NCBI RefSeq assembly: GCF_003605435.1
Contig: NZ_QXQB01000001.1
Location: forward strand, 744,001-808,000
DNA from: Paenibacillus pinisoli
GTDB taxonomy: Bacteria > Bacillota > Bacilli > Paenibacillales > Paenibacillaceae
Length of the DNA: 64,000 bases
Direction: 5' to 3'
Every line of letters starts with the position of its first letter. Positions within the stretch are counted from its first letter, which is position 1. Positions 45,783 to 54,019 of the stretch are shown here, piece after piece. A model generated the notes under the pieces. That model was given only the letters and a program-made list of their open reading frames with translations. It did not search any database and was not told where the DNA came from. The position numbers and the translations under genes are program-made.

Positions 45783-47114
45783 CTACAGCAGATCGGCAGC
45801 ATGCTGCGCAAGCTTGGAGCGTTCCCCCTTCTCCAGTGTCATATGCCCGCTGATGCTCTCTCGTTTGAACTTCTCCACAATATGCGTGAGTCCGTTGCTG
45901 ACGGAATCCAGATACGGATGGTCGATCTGGCCGGGATCGCCCATGAGCACGATTTTGCTGCCTTCACCCACTCTGGAGACGATCGTTTTCACTTCATGCT
46001 TGGTCAGATTTTGCGCCTCGTCGATAATAATGAATTGCCCCGGAATCGAGCGGCCTCTAATATACGTTAAAGCTTCTACTTGAATGCTGCCCATGCCCAT
46101 CAGTATTTTATCGATATCGCCCGCTTTCTTCGTATCGAACAGAAACTCCAGATTGTCATAGATCGGCTGCATCCACGGGCGCAGCTTCTCCTCCTTCTCG
46201 CCGGGCAAATAACCGATGTCCTTGCCCATGGGCACAACCGGCCTTGCGATCAGCAACTTCTTATACTTATGCTCATCCTCGACCTTCAGCAAGCCTGCCG
46301 CCAAGGCCAGCAGCGTCTTGCCTGTACCGGCTTTGCCGGACAAGGTCACGAGCGGAATGTCGTCGTTAAGCAGCAATTCCAGCGCCATACGCTGCTGGGC
46401 GTTGCGGGCTGTAATCCCCCACACCGGATCATTGCTCAAATATAGCGGCTCCAGCCGCACGCCGTCCTGGCTGACTTTCAGCAGAGCCGACTTGGAGGTG
46501 CCCATCTCATCGCGCAGAATGACGAACTCGTTCGGGTTAAGCCGATCTCTCAAATTAAGATGGCCTACGCTTAAGAAACGATACGAATAAAACTCATCAA
46601 TGACGGAGGGGTGTACATGCAGGGTGACGTTGCCCGTATAGAATTCGGAATGATCCACCATACGGTCGGACAAATAATCCTGGGCTTCCAGCCCCAGCAC
46701 ATCGGCTTTGATGCGCACCAGCACATCCTTGCTGACCAAGACGACGCTCCGCTTTTCCTCCGCATTCTCTTGCTCCATTTGATAGTTGAGCGCAACGGCC
46801 AAAATCCGGTTGTCATTGGACATTTCGCCGAACATCTCATGCACGCGCACAAAGCTGCGATGATTCAGCTCCACCTTAAGCAAGCCGCCCCCCGGAAGCG
46901 CGATTCCTTCATGCAGATGCCCTTGTTCCCTCATCCTGTCGAGCAATCTCGATACCGATCTGGCATTGCGGCCAAGCTCGTCAGCGAGTCTTTTTTTGGA
47001 GTCAAGTTCTTCCAGTACGATGGCAGGGATGATGACCTCATTGTCGTCAAAGGCATAGAGCGATTGAGGATCATGGAGCAACACGTTTGTATCGAGCACG
47101 AATATTTTTTTCAT
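45783..47114 (-). CDS. ylaK: PIN-PhoH protein YlaK
   Basis: 443 residues. An N-terminal PIN nuclease-like domain (FVLDTNVLLHDP, with D8, and SNDNRILAVAL) is fused to a PhoH ATPase domain with Walker A LSGKAGTGKTLLALAAG and Walker B GQFIIIDEAQN. PhoH2 proteins of this layout have RNA unwinding and cleavage activity in mycobacteria; the role in Bacilli is not settled. The ATG follows GGGAGGGTTCTC. It diverges from ylaJ by a 113-bp gap; the same pair is adjacent in B. subtilis. Confidence 0.92.
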   Translation of the reverse strand: MKKIFVLDTNVLLHDPQSLYAFDDNEVIIPAIVLEELDSKKRLADELGRNARSVSRLLDRMREQGHLHEGIALPGGGLLKVELNHRSFVRVHEMFGEMSNDNRILAVALNYQMEQENAEEKRSVVLVSKDVLVRIKADVLGLEAQDYLSDRMVDHSEFYTGNVTLHVHPSVIDEFYSYRFLSVGHLNLRDRLNPNEFVILRDEMGTSKSALLKVSQDGVRLEPLYLSNDPVWGITARNAQQRMALELLLNDDIPLVTLSGKAGTGKTLLALAAGLLKVEDEHKYKKLLIARPVVPMGKDIGYLPGEKEEKLRPWMQPIYDNLEFLFDTKKAGDIDKILMGMGSIQVEALTYIRGRSIPGQFIIIDEAQNLTKHEVKTIVSRVGEGSKIVLMGDPGQIDHPYLDSVSNGLTHIVEKFKRESISGHMTLEKGERSKLAQHAADLL

Positions 47115-47227
47115 GAGAACCCTCCCGGCGTCGGATATACTTCCGCATACATAGCGTCAGATGGCAGCGGACACACTAGTATACAAGCGAAACGGCGCGA
47201 TACACACACGAAAAAGAGGTGGCATAC

Positions 47228-47851
47228 ATGTACAAATGGTTATCTGCGGCAATCGTTATAGCGTTACTGGCTACAGGCTGTGGCGCGCGACACGATACAT
47301 CACCCTCCCCGCAAAATGATCGCCGCTATCAGGCTGCGCAAGACGGCAGCGGCAAGAAGCTCATAGAAAATCGCAGCGAAGTGGAGGCACATCTGGAAGA
47401 GCTGGCCAAAGGCGTGAGCGGCGTAGAGAATGCTCACTGCGTCATTGTAGGCAATACCGCAATAGTAGGCATTGATGTCGACGGCACCTTAGAGCGTTCG
47501 CGTGTCGGCACGATCAAATATTCGGTGGCTGAGGCGTTCCGCCATGACGAATACGGCGTTGACGCCTTCGTCACAGCCGACGTCGATATTGCCAACCGCC
47601 TGGCGGAGATCGGCAACGACATCCGCAATGGACATCCGTTCTCCGGCTTTGCTGAAGAGCTTGCCGACATTATGGGACGTCTCGTTCCCCAGCTCCCGCG
47701 CGATATCGTGCCTCCCGACTCGGAGCTCGACGACAGCAACGGGATGACAGAGCCCGAACCGGATCCCGCTCAGGGCCCGGACAACGATGCGGAAGGCGAG
47801 GTCCTCGAGCCAAACAGCCTCACCAAGCCTGCGCCGTCACGCTCACGTTAA
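47228..47851 (+). CDS. ylaJ: YhcN/YlaJ-family sporulation lipoprotein
   Basis: 207 residues. A lipoprotein signal peptide (WLSAAIVIALLATGCGA, lipobox ATGC) is followed by the YhcN/YlaJ domain (about 55-160, with VENAHCVIVGNTAIVGIDVD) and an acidic, Pro-rich C-terminal tail. Family members are found in the spore inner membrane and affect germination. The ATG at 47228 follows AGAGGTGG. It needs LspA, encoded in this window, for processing. It is divergent from ylaK. Confidence 0.88.
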   Translation: MYKWLSAAIVIALLATGCGARHDTSPSPQNDRRYQAAQDGSGKKLIENRSEVEAHLEELAKGVSGVENAHCVIVGNTAIVGIDVDGTLERSRVGTIKYSVAEAFRHDEYGVDAFVTADVDIANRLAEIGNDIRNGHPFSGFAEELADIMGRLVPQLPRDIVPPDSELDDSNGMTEPEPDPAQGPDNDAEGEVLEPNSLTKPAPSRSR

Positions 47852-47877
47852 GAAACGGTAAAGCTGTCCAAAAGACG

Positions 47878-47908
47878 CAAAAAGCCTAGTGATCAGCTCA
47901 CTAGGCTT
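47878..47908 (-). terminator. Terminator overlapping the end of a small gene
   Basis: An 11-bp stem AAGCCTAGTGA/TCACTAGGCTT with a 5-nt loop is followed by TTTTT on the minus strand. The TAG stop of the 47-residue gene lies in the first arm, which supports that gene. It also lies 27 bases past the ylaJ stop on the other strand, where the T-run is weak. Confidence 0.85.
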
Positions 47909-48044
47909 CCTTCATGTGCATGCGCACAGCTCTATACTTGTCCTCATCTTTCCCTTTGGCAACAGAAACAACAGCGAGCCGCCTGCTCCAACCATACATA
48001 TCGTCAGGATGCGGGTTAACCGCGATTACTGCTGGATTATTCAT
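47901..48044 (-). CDS. Small hypothetical protein, 47 residues
   Basis: Begins MNNPAVIAVNPHPDDMYGWS and ends YRAVRMHMKEA. It is basic and soluble, without a membrane segment or known motif. Support for a real gene: GAAGGAGG eight bases before the ATG at 48042-48044, and a strong terminator whose stem contains the stop codon. A start two codons earlier (ATG 48050) is too close to the ribosome site. It lies 86 bases downstream of the LCP gene on the same strand and may be the end of that operon. Function unknown. Confidence 0.65.
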   Translation of the reverse strand: MNNPAVIAVNPHPDDMYGWSRRLAVVSVAKGKDEDKYRAVRMHMKEA

Positions 48045-48130
48045 CCGCATAACCTCCTTCTGAATCGGCCTTCATTCAAAAGCAGCTGCTTAGCTCCTAT
48101 TATAGCTATAATATTACCGGCAGTCTACGG

Positions 48131-49189
48131 TCATTCAGCCATTTTTGCCTGGAGGGCGGCTTTCGCCTTCGCAAGACTGGCTTCATCGACATACACATTC
48201 GGGCTTTTCCATACGCCATCAAGGGACAAGAACTCAATATCGCTGCTGCGGATCGTATAATACGTTTCGAGCATGCGGGTTATTTCCTGCCTATGCATAT
48301 CTGCGGAGATGTTTTTGCCTACGGCATCGATGACACTGGTAATCTTCGTAATGCCGCCCATACTGACAAGCTTGTCCAATATCGCGCTCATCACTTCCGC
48401 TTGGCGGCGGTTGCGGTCAAAGTCGCTGGACATGTTTTTGCCGTCATTCGATTTGCGGTAGCGGACGAAATCAAGTGCTTCCTTGCCGTCCAGCTCCTGG
48501 AACCCAGGCTGCAGATCGATATTCGTGCCGTCGCGGGTATCTCTGTATTTCATGCGCATATCTACATTTACCTCGACCCCGCCTAATGCGTCGACCACAT
48601 CGGAGAAGCCCTGGAAATTGATCATGGAGGCGTATTTGATATCGATATCAAACAGCTTGCCCATGACCTCCTTAACCATCTTCTTCCCTTCCAGATCAGC
48701 CGCCTCTTTGCTCATTCCCTTGTCCCGAGAAGCAACCACATAGCCGTCTGCATAGAAGCGATTGGCCTTACGGCCGCGGTAGTTTTCCACTTCGACATAT
48801 GTATCGCGGGGAATCGTAACGACTGTCGCCTTTTTGGTGTTCGGGTTAAAGGCCGCAACCATCATCACGTCCGTATTCAAACCTCCGCCGTGGTCACGGG
48901 AATCAATCCCCATGAGCACAAAAGCAACCGGCTTTTGCTTGACCGATTCCGTCACAGGAACGGGGGTAGCCTCCGTCTCAGGCAGCGCAATCGTGTCAAT
49001 GGCATCCGAAGTTTTAAGCGCCACCACAACTATAAGTGCCGCCGCTGTAAGCAGCAGTCCGAATAAAAGAAAAAAGAAAGCCTTTAGCAGCGGATTTCTT
49101 TTTTTCTTCTTCTCCTTGCCGGGTTTGGCAGCAGAAGAGCTTTTTCGCGCGCTTGAACGCGGCGGCAATGAGTTCGGTTGTTGGCTCAT
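48131..49189 (-). CDS. LytR-CpsA-Psr (LCP) family phosphotransferase
   Basis: 352 residues. A basic cytoplasmic N-terminus is followed by one membrane helix (AFFFLLFGLLLTAAALIVVV) and the extracellular LCP domain: VLMGIDSRDHGGGLNTDVMM, ATVVTIPRDTYVEV, GVEVNVD and LDFVRYRKSNDG, with the Arg/Asp residues that bind the polyprenyl pyrophosphate and metal. LCP enzymes attach teichoic acids or other glycopolymers to peptidoglycan. The start is the ATG at 49187-49189 after GAAGGTGAGAG. It follows the 92-residue gene by ten bases. Confidence 0.9.
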   Translation of the reverse strand: MSQQPNSLPPRSSARKSSSAAKPGKEKKKKRNPLLKAFFFLLFGLLLTAAALIVVVALKTSDAIDTIALPETEATPVPVTESVKQKPVAFVLMGIDSRDHGGGLNTDVMMVAAFNPNTKKATVVTIPRDTYVEVENYRGRKANRFYADGYVVASRDKGMSKEAADLEGKKMVKEVMGKLFDIDIKYASMINFQGFSDVVDALGGVEVNVDMRMKYRDTRDGTNIDLQPGFQELDGKEALDFVRYRKSNDGKNMSSDFDRNRRQAEVMSAILDKLVSMGGITKITSVIDAVGKNISADMHRQEITRMLETYYTIRSSDIEFLSLDGVWKSPNVYVDEASLAKAKAALQAKMAE

Positions 49190-49199
49190 TCTCTCACCT

Positions 49200-49478
49200 T
49201 CAAGCTTCGTTGTATTTGGGTGTAGCATTAATGTCATGAAGAAGCTGTTCCCCGGCTTCCCGGGGAACCAGCTTGAGTAAAGAACGGCCTTCCTTCATAT
49301 AACGAACATGCAGCATGGTCTCATCAGACTTCTCGATCTCGAACGACGTCAGACCATGATCATCCCGCAATATTTCTTCAAAAAAAGCAAGCGTGTCGCG
49401 CGCAGCCTTATCCTCTTGTCTCGCATCGGCGACTAGCCGGATCTGCAGCCAATTGAACAGCGCGTCCTCCAGTCTCAT
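49200..49478 (-). CDS. Hypothetical protein, 92 residues, coupled to ylaH
   Basis: Begins MRLEDALFNWLQIRLVADA and ends LLHDINATPKYNEA. It is soluble, acidic and mixed alpha/beta by composition; I do not recognise a family. Its ATG overlaps the stop of ylaH (49475-49478), so translation is probably coupled, and it is followed by the LCP gene. It occupies the place between ylaH and ylaJ/K that holds ylaI in B. subtilis but lacks the cysteines of YlaI. Confidence 0.75.
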   Translation of the reverse strand: MRLEDALFNWLQIRLVADARQEDKAARDTLAFFEEILRDDHGLTSFEIEKSDETMLHVRYMKEGRSLLKLVPREAGEQLLHDINATPKYNEA

Positions 49479-49786
49479 TGGCCTGACTCCGCTTTGCTCG
49501 CTTCCGCCCCGCCTGTCTTGCCTTTCTTCCACTTGTCATACATCTGACGCCCTCTTAGCATTAGCATCATGAGCACAGCAATTCCCATACATTGGATGAT
49601 AGGAAGCTTGTCGACCTGCATAATCATCAGGACGAACGAGCCGATCGCCATGACGATGTAGACTAGAATTTCTTTAATAATCGGCAGCTTAGCCTGTGGG
49701 CGGAATACCGAATTAAAGATATAAATCGTGAAACCCAATATAAGAAGATAGGAAACGAGCTTATGCTCGCTTAACCACTCCTGCAT
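49475..49786 (-). CDS. ylaH: YlaH-like membrane protein
   Basis: 103 residues with three hydrophobic segments (VSYLLILGFTIYIFNSVF, ILVYIVMAIGSFVLMIM, IIQCMGIAVLMMLML) and a basic tail. Similar in size and place to YlaH of B. subtilis, next to typA (ylaG). Function unknown. The ATG follows AGGAGGTAAGTAG. It lies 75 bases after typA. Confidence 0.82.
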   Translation of the reverse strand: MQEWLSEHKLVSYLLILGFTIYIFNSVFRPQAKLPIIKEILVYIVMAIGSFVLMIMQVDKLPIIQCMGIAVLMMLMLRGRQMYDKWKKGKTGGAEASKAESGQ

Positions 49787-49860
49787 CCTACTTACCTCCT
49801 AACGCAAGTTAGCAGTCCTTTCGGATATGCCCGCTTTCGTTGTCGATATTGGCAATCGGC

Positions 49861-51708
49861 TTATACGCCGGCTTGCGACATTTTGCGATGCTTCTCCGCG
49901 CGCTCGCGTTCGCTCTTCACAAGAATCTTCTTGCGCAGGCGAATCGACTTCGGCGTAATTTCGCAATATTCATCATCGTTCAAATATTCCAAAGCTTGCT
50001 CCAGGGAGAAGATGACCGGTGTCTTCAGCTTCACCGTATCGTCCTTGCCCGCCGAACGGACGTTGGACAATTGCTTTTCTTTACAAATATTGACGATAAT
50101 GTCGTTGTCACGATTATGCTCGCCAACGATCATGCCTTCATAAATCTCTGCGCCCGGCTCCAAGAACATCAGGCCGCGGTCTTCAACGCCCAGCATGCCA
50201 TAGAACGTAGAAGTGCCGTTCTCGCTTGCGACAAGCACGCCTTGATGGCGTCCGCCTACGCTGGCGCCGGCGAGCGGTCCGTAGCTGTCGAACGCATGGT
50301 TCATAATGCCGTAACCGCGTGTCAGCGTCAAGAAAGAAGTACGGTAGCCGATCAGGCCGCGAGCCGGAATAATGAATTCCAAGCGCACCTGTCCGTTGCC
50401 GTTATTGATCATATTGACCATCTCGGCTTTGCGCGTGCCAAGGCTCTCCATAACAGCGCCCATGCTCTCTTCCGGCACGTCAATCAGCAGGCGCTCGTAC
50501 GGCTCTTGCTTCATGCCGTCGATTTCCTTCACGATAACCTCCGGCTTGGAAACTTGCAGCTCATAGCCTTCACGGCGCATATTCTCGATCAGAATGCCAA
50601 GATGCAGCTCGCCGCGTCCCGATACGACGAATGCGTCCGGGCTCTCCGTCTCATCGACGCGAAGCGCAACGTCTGTCTCCAGCTCTTTGAACAAGCGCTC
50701 GCGCAGCTTGCGGGATGTTACCCATTTGCCTTCGCGGCCTGCGAACGGGCTGTTGTTGACAAGGAAGGTCATTTGAAGCGTAGGCTCGTCAATCTTCAGA
50801 ACCGGAAGCGCTTCAGGACGCTGAGGGTCGGCAATCGTCTCGCCGATATTGATTTCACGAATACCTGCAATCGCAACGATGTCGCCTGCGCCAGCTTCTG
50901 CGATTTCGACGCGCTTCAGGCCCTGGAAGCCGAACAGCTTCTCAATTCTCGCCTGCTTCGTCTTGCCGTCGCGGTCAATAACAGCTACAGGCTGACCTTG
51001 CTTGATTGTACCGCGGTTGACACGGCCAATCGCAATACGGCCCAGATATTCATTATAGTCAAGAAGGGTTACGAGGAATTGGAGCGGCTCTTCCACATTT
51101 TCGGTCGGGGAAGGAATATGGCTCACGATGGTGTCATAGAGCGCCATCATGTTGTCGTCCTGCTTCTCAGGTTCCGGATCCAGGCTGGATGTACCCATCA
51201 GCGCCGAAGCGTATACGACCGGGAATTCCAGCTGATCGTCATTCGCCCCCAGTTCAATGAACAGATCAAGAACTTCGTCAATAACTTCAACCGGTCTTGC
51301 GTTCGGACGGTCAATCTTGTTCACGACTACGATTGGCGTAAGCTGATGCTCAAGCGCCTTGCGCAGCACGAACTTTGTCTGCGGCATACAGCCTTCGAAT
51401 GCGTCAACGACCAACAGCACGCCGTCAACCATCTTCATAATCCGCTCAACCTCGCCGCCGAAGTCGGCGTGACCTGGTGTATCCACGATGTTGATCAGAT
51501 AATTCTTGTACGTAATGGCTGTGTTTTTGGCCAGGATTGTAATGCCGCGTTCCCGTTCCAGATCACCGGAGTCCATCGCACGCTCTTGCACCGATTCATG
51601 TTCTCTGAATGTTCCCGATTGTTGAAGCAGCTTGTCAACCAGTGTTGTTTTGCCATGGTCAACGTGAGCGATAATCGCGATGTTGCGTAAGTTCTCTCTT
51701 GCTTGCAT
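49861..51708 (-). CDS. typA: Ribosome-associated GTPase TypA/BipA
   Basis: 615 residues, usual length. Translational GTPase with G1 AHVDHGKTTLVDKLL, G3 DTPGHADFGGEVER and G4 VVNKIDRPNARP, then domain II, an EF-G domain V-like part and a BipA-specific C-terminus. It helps 50S assembly and stress adaptation at low temperature. The ATG lies behind GGAGTGGATT. It is the first gene of the run typA-ylaH-92aa-LCP-small gene. Confidence 0.96.
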   Translation of the reverse strand: MQARENLRNIAIIAHVDHGKTTLVDKLLQQSGTFREHESVQERAMDSGDLERERGITILAKNTAITYKNYLINIVDTPGHADFGGEVERIMKMVDGVLLVVDAFEGCMPQTKFVLRKALEHQLTPIVVVNKIDRPNARPVEVIDEVLDLFIELGANDDQLEFPVVYASALMGTSSLDPEPEKQDDNMMALYDTIVSHIPSPTENVEEPLQFLVTLLDYNEYLGRIAIGRVNRGTIKQGQPVAVIDRDGKTKQARIEKLFGFQGLKRVEIAEAGAGDIVAIAGIREINIGETIADPQRPEALPVLKIDEPTLQMTFLVNNSPFAGREGKWVTSRKLRERLFKELETDVALRVDETESPDAFVVSGRGELHLGILIENMRREGYELQVSKPEVIVKEIDGMKQEPYERLLIDVPEESMGAVMESLGTRKAEMVNMINNGNGQVRLEFIIPARGLIGYRTSFLTLTRGYGIMNHAFDSYGPLAGASVGGRHQGVLVASENGTSTFYGMLGVEDRGLMFLEPGAEIYEGMIVGEHNRDNDIIVNICKEKQLSNVRSAGKDDTVKLKTPVIFSLEQALEYLNDDEYCEITPKSIRLRKKILVKSERERAEKHRKMSQAGV

Positions 51709-51756
51709 AAGAAATAATCCACTCCAATTGTTTTTAGATTAACCTTTAAATCTGAC

Positions 51757-52248
51757 CTACCAGCGTTTGCGCGGACCGAACATCATCCAAGCGCCTGCCG
51801 CAATGAACAGAGCCGCAATGAGGTAAATTCCCCAGCTCCACATTAGAACAAGCACCAGGAACAGAACGGATGCCGCTGCCAGCGCGATAGACGCCGTGAA
51901 CACGACGCGCGGCACGGAAGACCCGCCGAACATGTAGTATTCATATAACCCTGCGGCAAAGCCGAAGATGAACATCGGCCATAGATACTTTAAGCTATCC
52001 CATCCAAAAATGTTGCAAATGATAAACAGCAGTGCGTATACTACGAGCATTCCGCCGGGAACCAGCATAACGGCCGGAACTACTCTGCCGAAATAGAGCA
52101 CATGAAGCAGTACCCCGGGAATCAGGACAAGCAGCGGCCAAAAGATCGCTCCCAAAAAGCCGAACACACCTATTTTGCCCAACAAGATAATGACCCCGGC
52201 TAACAGCAGGATAATTCCAGCGGAATATTTGTTAGTAGGCATATTCAT
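51757..52248 (-). CDS. LiaF/LiaI-like membrane protein
   Basis: 163 residues with at least five hydrophobic segments, starting YSAGIILLLAGVIILLGKIG and continuing FWPLLVLIPGVLLHVL; this start resembles the LiaF transmembrane and DUF5668-type families. The soluble LiaF domain is absent and no LiaRS genes are nearby. Function unknown. The ATG at 52246-52248 follows AAGGAG; a second ATG two codons later is possible. It lies 48 bases before typA. Confidence 0.72.
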   Translation of the reverse strand: MNMPTNKYSAGIILLLAGVIILLGKIGVFGFLGAIFWPLLVLIPGVLLHVLYFGRVVPAVMLVPGGMLVVYALLFIICNIFGWDSLKYLWPMFIFGFAAGLYEYYMFGGSSVPRVVFTASIALAAASVLFLVLVLMWSWGIYLIAALFIAAGAWMMFGPRKRW

Positions 52249-52378
52249 TCCGCTCCTTACAACATCGATCGTATAGACAGACGAAAGACGCCAGTTTTTT
52301 TATCTTTATTAGTTTAATGGAACTGCGGCAAAAAAACCAGTAATCTGTCGAGAGATTCACAAAAAAAAGCAAAACCAT

Positions 52379-52404
52379 GCAAAAAACAGCGATTGCTCGC
52401 TGTT
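52379..52404 (-). terminator. Terminator after the left TerC gene
   Basis: The stem AACAGCGA/TCGCTGTT with loop TTGC is followed by TTTTTT on the minus strand, 64 bases past the stop. Confidence 0.85.
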
Positions 52405-52468
52405 CCCGCACAATCCCATCGTCGCAATATTGGGTCGATAACCGGGTTCTAATGTTTCGAGCAGTTCC

Positions 52469-53134
52469 TTACCGGTACTCCGCCCGTTTTTTCAAAATAG
52501 CCAGGATGACGACCAGCGGCACGCAAAGCAGCGGAATCAGCTGATCCAGCGTACCGTTGCCATGGAATACAGAGGCGTGAAGCCCGGGATCCTTCATTAG
52601 CATTTCCCCTGCCGCAAAGGCGAGCAGGCCTGCTCCGATATAAGCGAGGAAAGGGAATTTGGCCAACAGCTTTCCCAGCAATTGGCTGCCCCATATAATC
52701 ATCGGTATGCTCAGCGCAATCCCGAGCAGAATAAGAACGAGGTCACCGTCTGCGACAGCAGCGATCGCCAGCACATTATCAAGACTCATGATAAAATCGG
52801 CCGTTACAATGGTCCATACCGCATGACCCAGCGTCGCCGCTCGTTTCACTTGATGGGTATCCGGCATATCACCTGCGTCTCCCAGCAGCTTGACGGCGAT
52901 GTACAGCAGCAGAATGGCGCCGGCCGCTTGCAAATACGGAATTTGAAGCAATTGCAGCGCTACAACCGTAAGGATGCAGCGCAGTCCCACTGCCGCGAAT
53001 GCTCCCCACCAGATCGCCTTCTGGCGCTGCCCCGGCGGCAGATGCTGGCTCGCCATCGCGATGACGATTGCATTGTCTCCGCTTAACAATACATTAATTA
53101 ACGCAATTTGAAGAAAAATAAGTACGCTGTCCAC
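52469..53134 (-). CDS. TerC-family membrane protein (left copy)
   Basis: 221 residues with seven hydrophobic segments. The two family motifs are LLSGDNAIVIAMA (first) and IMSLDNVLAIAAV (second), with aspartates thought to bind metal. TerC proteins such as MeeF and MeeY of B. subtilis export Mn2+ and help metallate secreted enzymes. The start is GTG at 53132-53134, seven bases after GGGGAG. It diverges from a second TerC gene across 135 bp; no manganese riboswitch is visible there. Confidence 0.88.
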   Translation of the reverse strand: MDSVLIFLQIALINVLLSGDNAIVIAMASQHLPPGQRQKAIWWGAFAAVGLRCILTVVALQLLQIPYLQAAGAILLLYIAVKLLGDAGDMPDTHQVKRAATLGHAVWTIVTADFIMSLDNVLAIAAVADGDLVLILLGIALSIPMIIWGSQLLGKLLAKFPFLAYIGAGLLAFAAGEMLMKDPGLHASVFHGNGTLDQLIPLLCVPLVVILAILKKRAEYR

Positions 53135-53269
53135 GATCGATCTCCCCTCTCATAACAGGGGTATGAACAAGCTATGGGGAATATGTCCAAAAATCCATCT
53201 TCACGAAATTCCTGATTTATTGTAGACTTCAATAAGCAAGCATAGAGATAGAGAGGAGGAAACATCAAT

Positions 53270-53983
53270 ATGGACTTTTTCACGGTCGAATTTTTCACCG
53301 CCCTGTTGACTATCGTATTCATCGACCTTATTCTGGCCGGGGATAATGCCATTGTCATAGGTTTGGCTGCACGCAAGCTTCCACAGCACCAGCAGAAGAA
53401 AGCTGTCATCTGGGGGACTGTCGGAGCGGTCGGCATTCGTGTCATCGCGACGCTCCTAGTCGTACAGTTGCTGTCCGTGCCTTGGCTCAATCTGGTAGGC
53501 GGCCTGCTGCTGCTCTGGATCGCGTTCAAGCTGCTCGTACAGGAAGACAATCACGACAACATCAAAGCGGGCAATACGCTGTGGCAATCCATCCGCACAA
53601 TCATTATCGCGGATGCGGCGATGGGCATCGACAACGTTATCGCAGTCGCTGGCGCGGCTAAGGGCTCCTCTCATGGCGAGCATGAAATTATTCTCGTCAT
53701 TCTCGGCTTGATCATCAGCGTTCCGGTCGTCGTATGGGGCAGCACGCTCTTTATCAAGCTTATTAACAAATTCGAGTGGATTGTCTATATAGGCTCCGCC
53801 GTACTTGCCTATACCGCTTCCAAAATGATTACGCATGAAAAACAATTCCACGGTGCACTGGACGAAAACAAAGCCATCTACTGGACGTTCATCATCGTCG
53901 TCATCATCTTGACGGTGGGAGCGGGATATCTCGTCAACAAACGAAAGCAAGCCGCCGGACAAAAAAGCAGCCAGTCCCACTAA
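53270..53983 (+). CDS. TerC-family membrane protein (right copy)
   Basis: 237 residues with seven hydrophobic segments and the motifs LILAGDNAIVIGLAARKL and AAMGIDNVIAVAGAAKG. It is a paralogue of the left TerC gene but clearly diverged. A His-rich and charged loop (HEKQFHGALDEN) lies near the end. Mn2+ transport is the family-based guess. The ATG follows GGAGGAAACATCAAT. A bidirectional terminator separates it from thiI. Confidence 0.88.
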   Translation: MDFFTVEFFTALLTIVFIDLILAGDNAIVIGLAARKLPQHQQKKAVIWGTVGAVGIRVIATLLVVQLLSVPWLNLVGGLLLLWIAFKLLVQEDNHDNIKAGNTLWQSIRTIIIADAAMGIDNVIAVAGAAKGSSHGEHEIILVILGLIISVPVVVWGSTLFIKLINKFEWIVYIGSAVLAYTASKMITHEKQFHGALDENKAIYWTFIIVVIILTVGAGYLVNKRKQAAGQKSSQSH

Positions 53984-54003
53984 GGGATGGCTGCTTCTTT
54001 TTT
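53961..54003. terminator. Bidirectional terminator between terC and thiI
   Basis: The stem AGCAGCCA-TCCC/GGGATGGCTGCT (one bulge) contains the terC stop codon in its loop and has T-runs on both strands (TTCTTTTTTT on plus, TTTTTT on minus). Confidence 0.85.
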
Positions 54004-54019
54004 TGCCCTTCTACGGCAG

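Noticed and set aside
53135..53269. Manganese (yybP-ykoY) riboswitch between the TerC genes
   Set aside because: The 135-bp gap does not show the conserved core and is barely long enough; only promoter-like sequence is seen.
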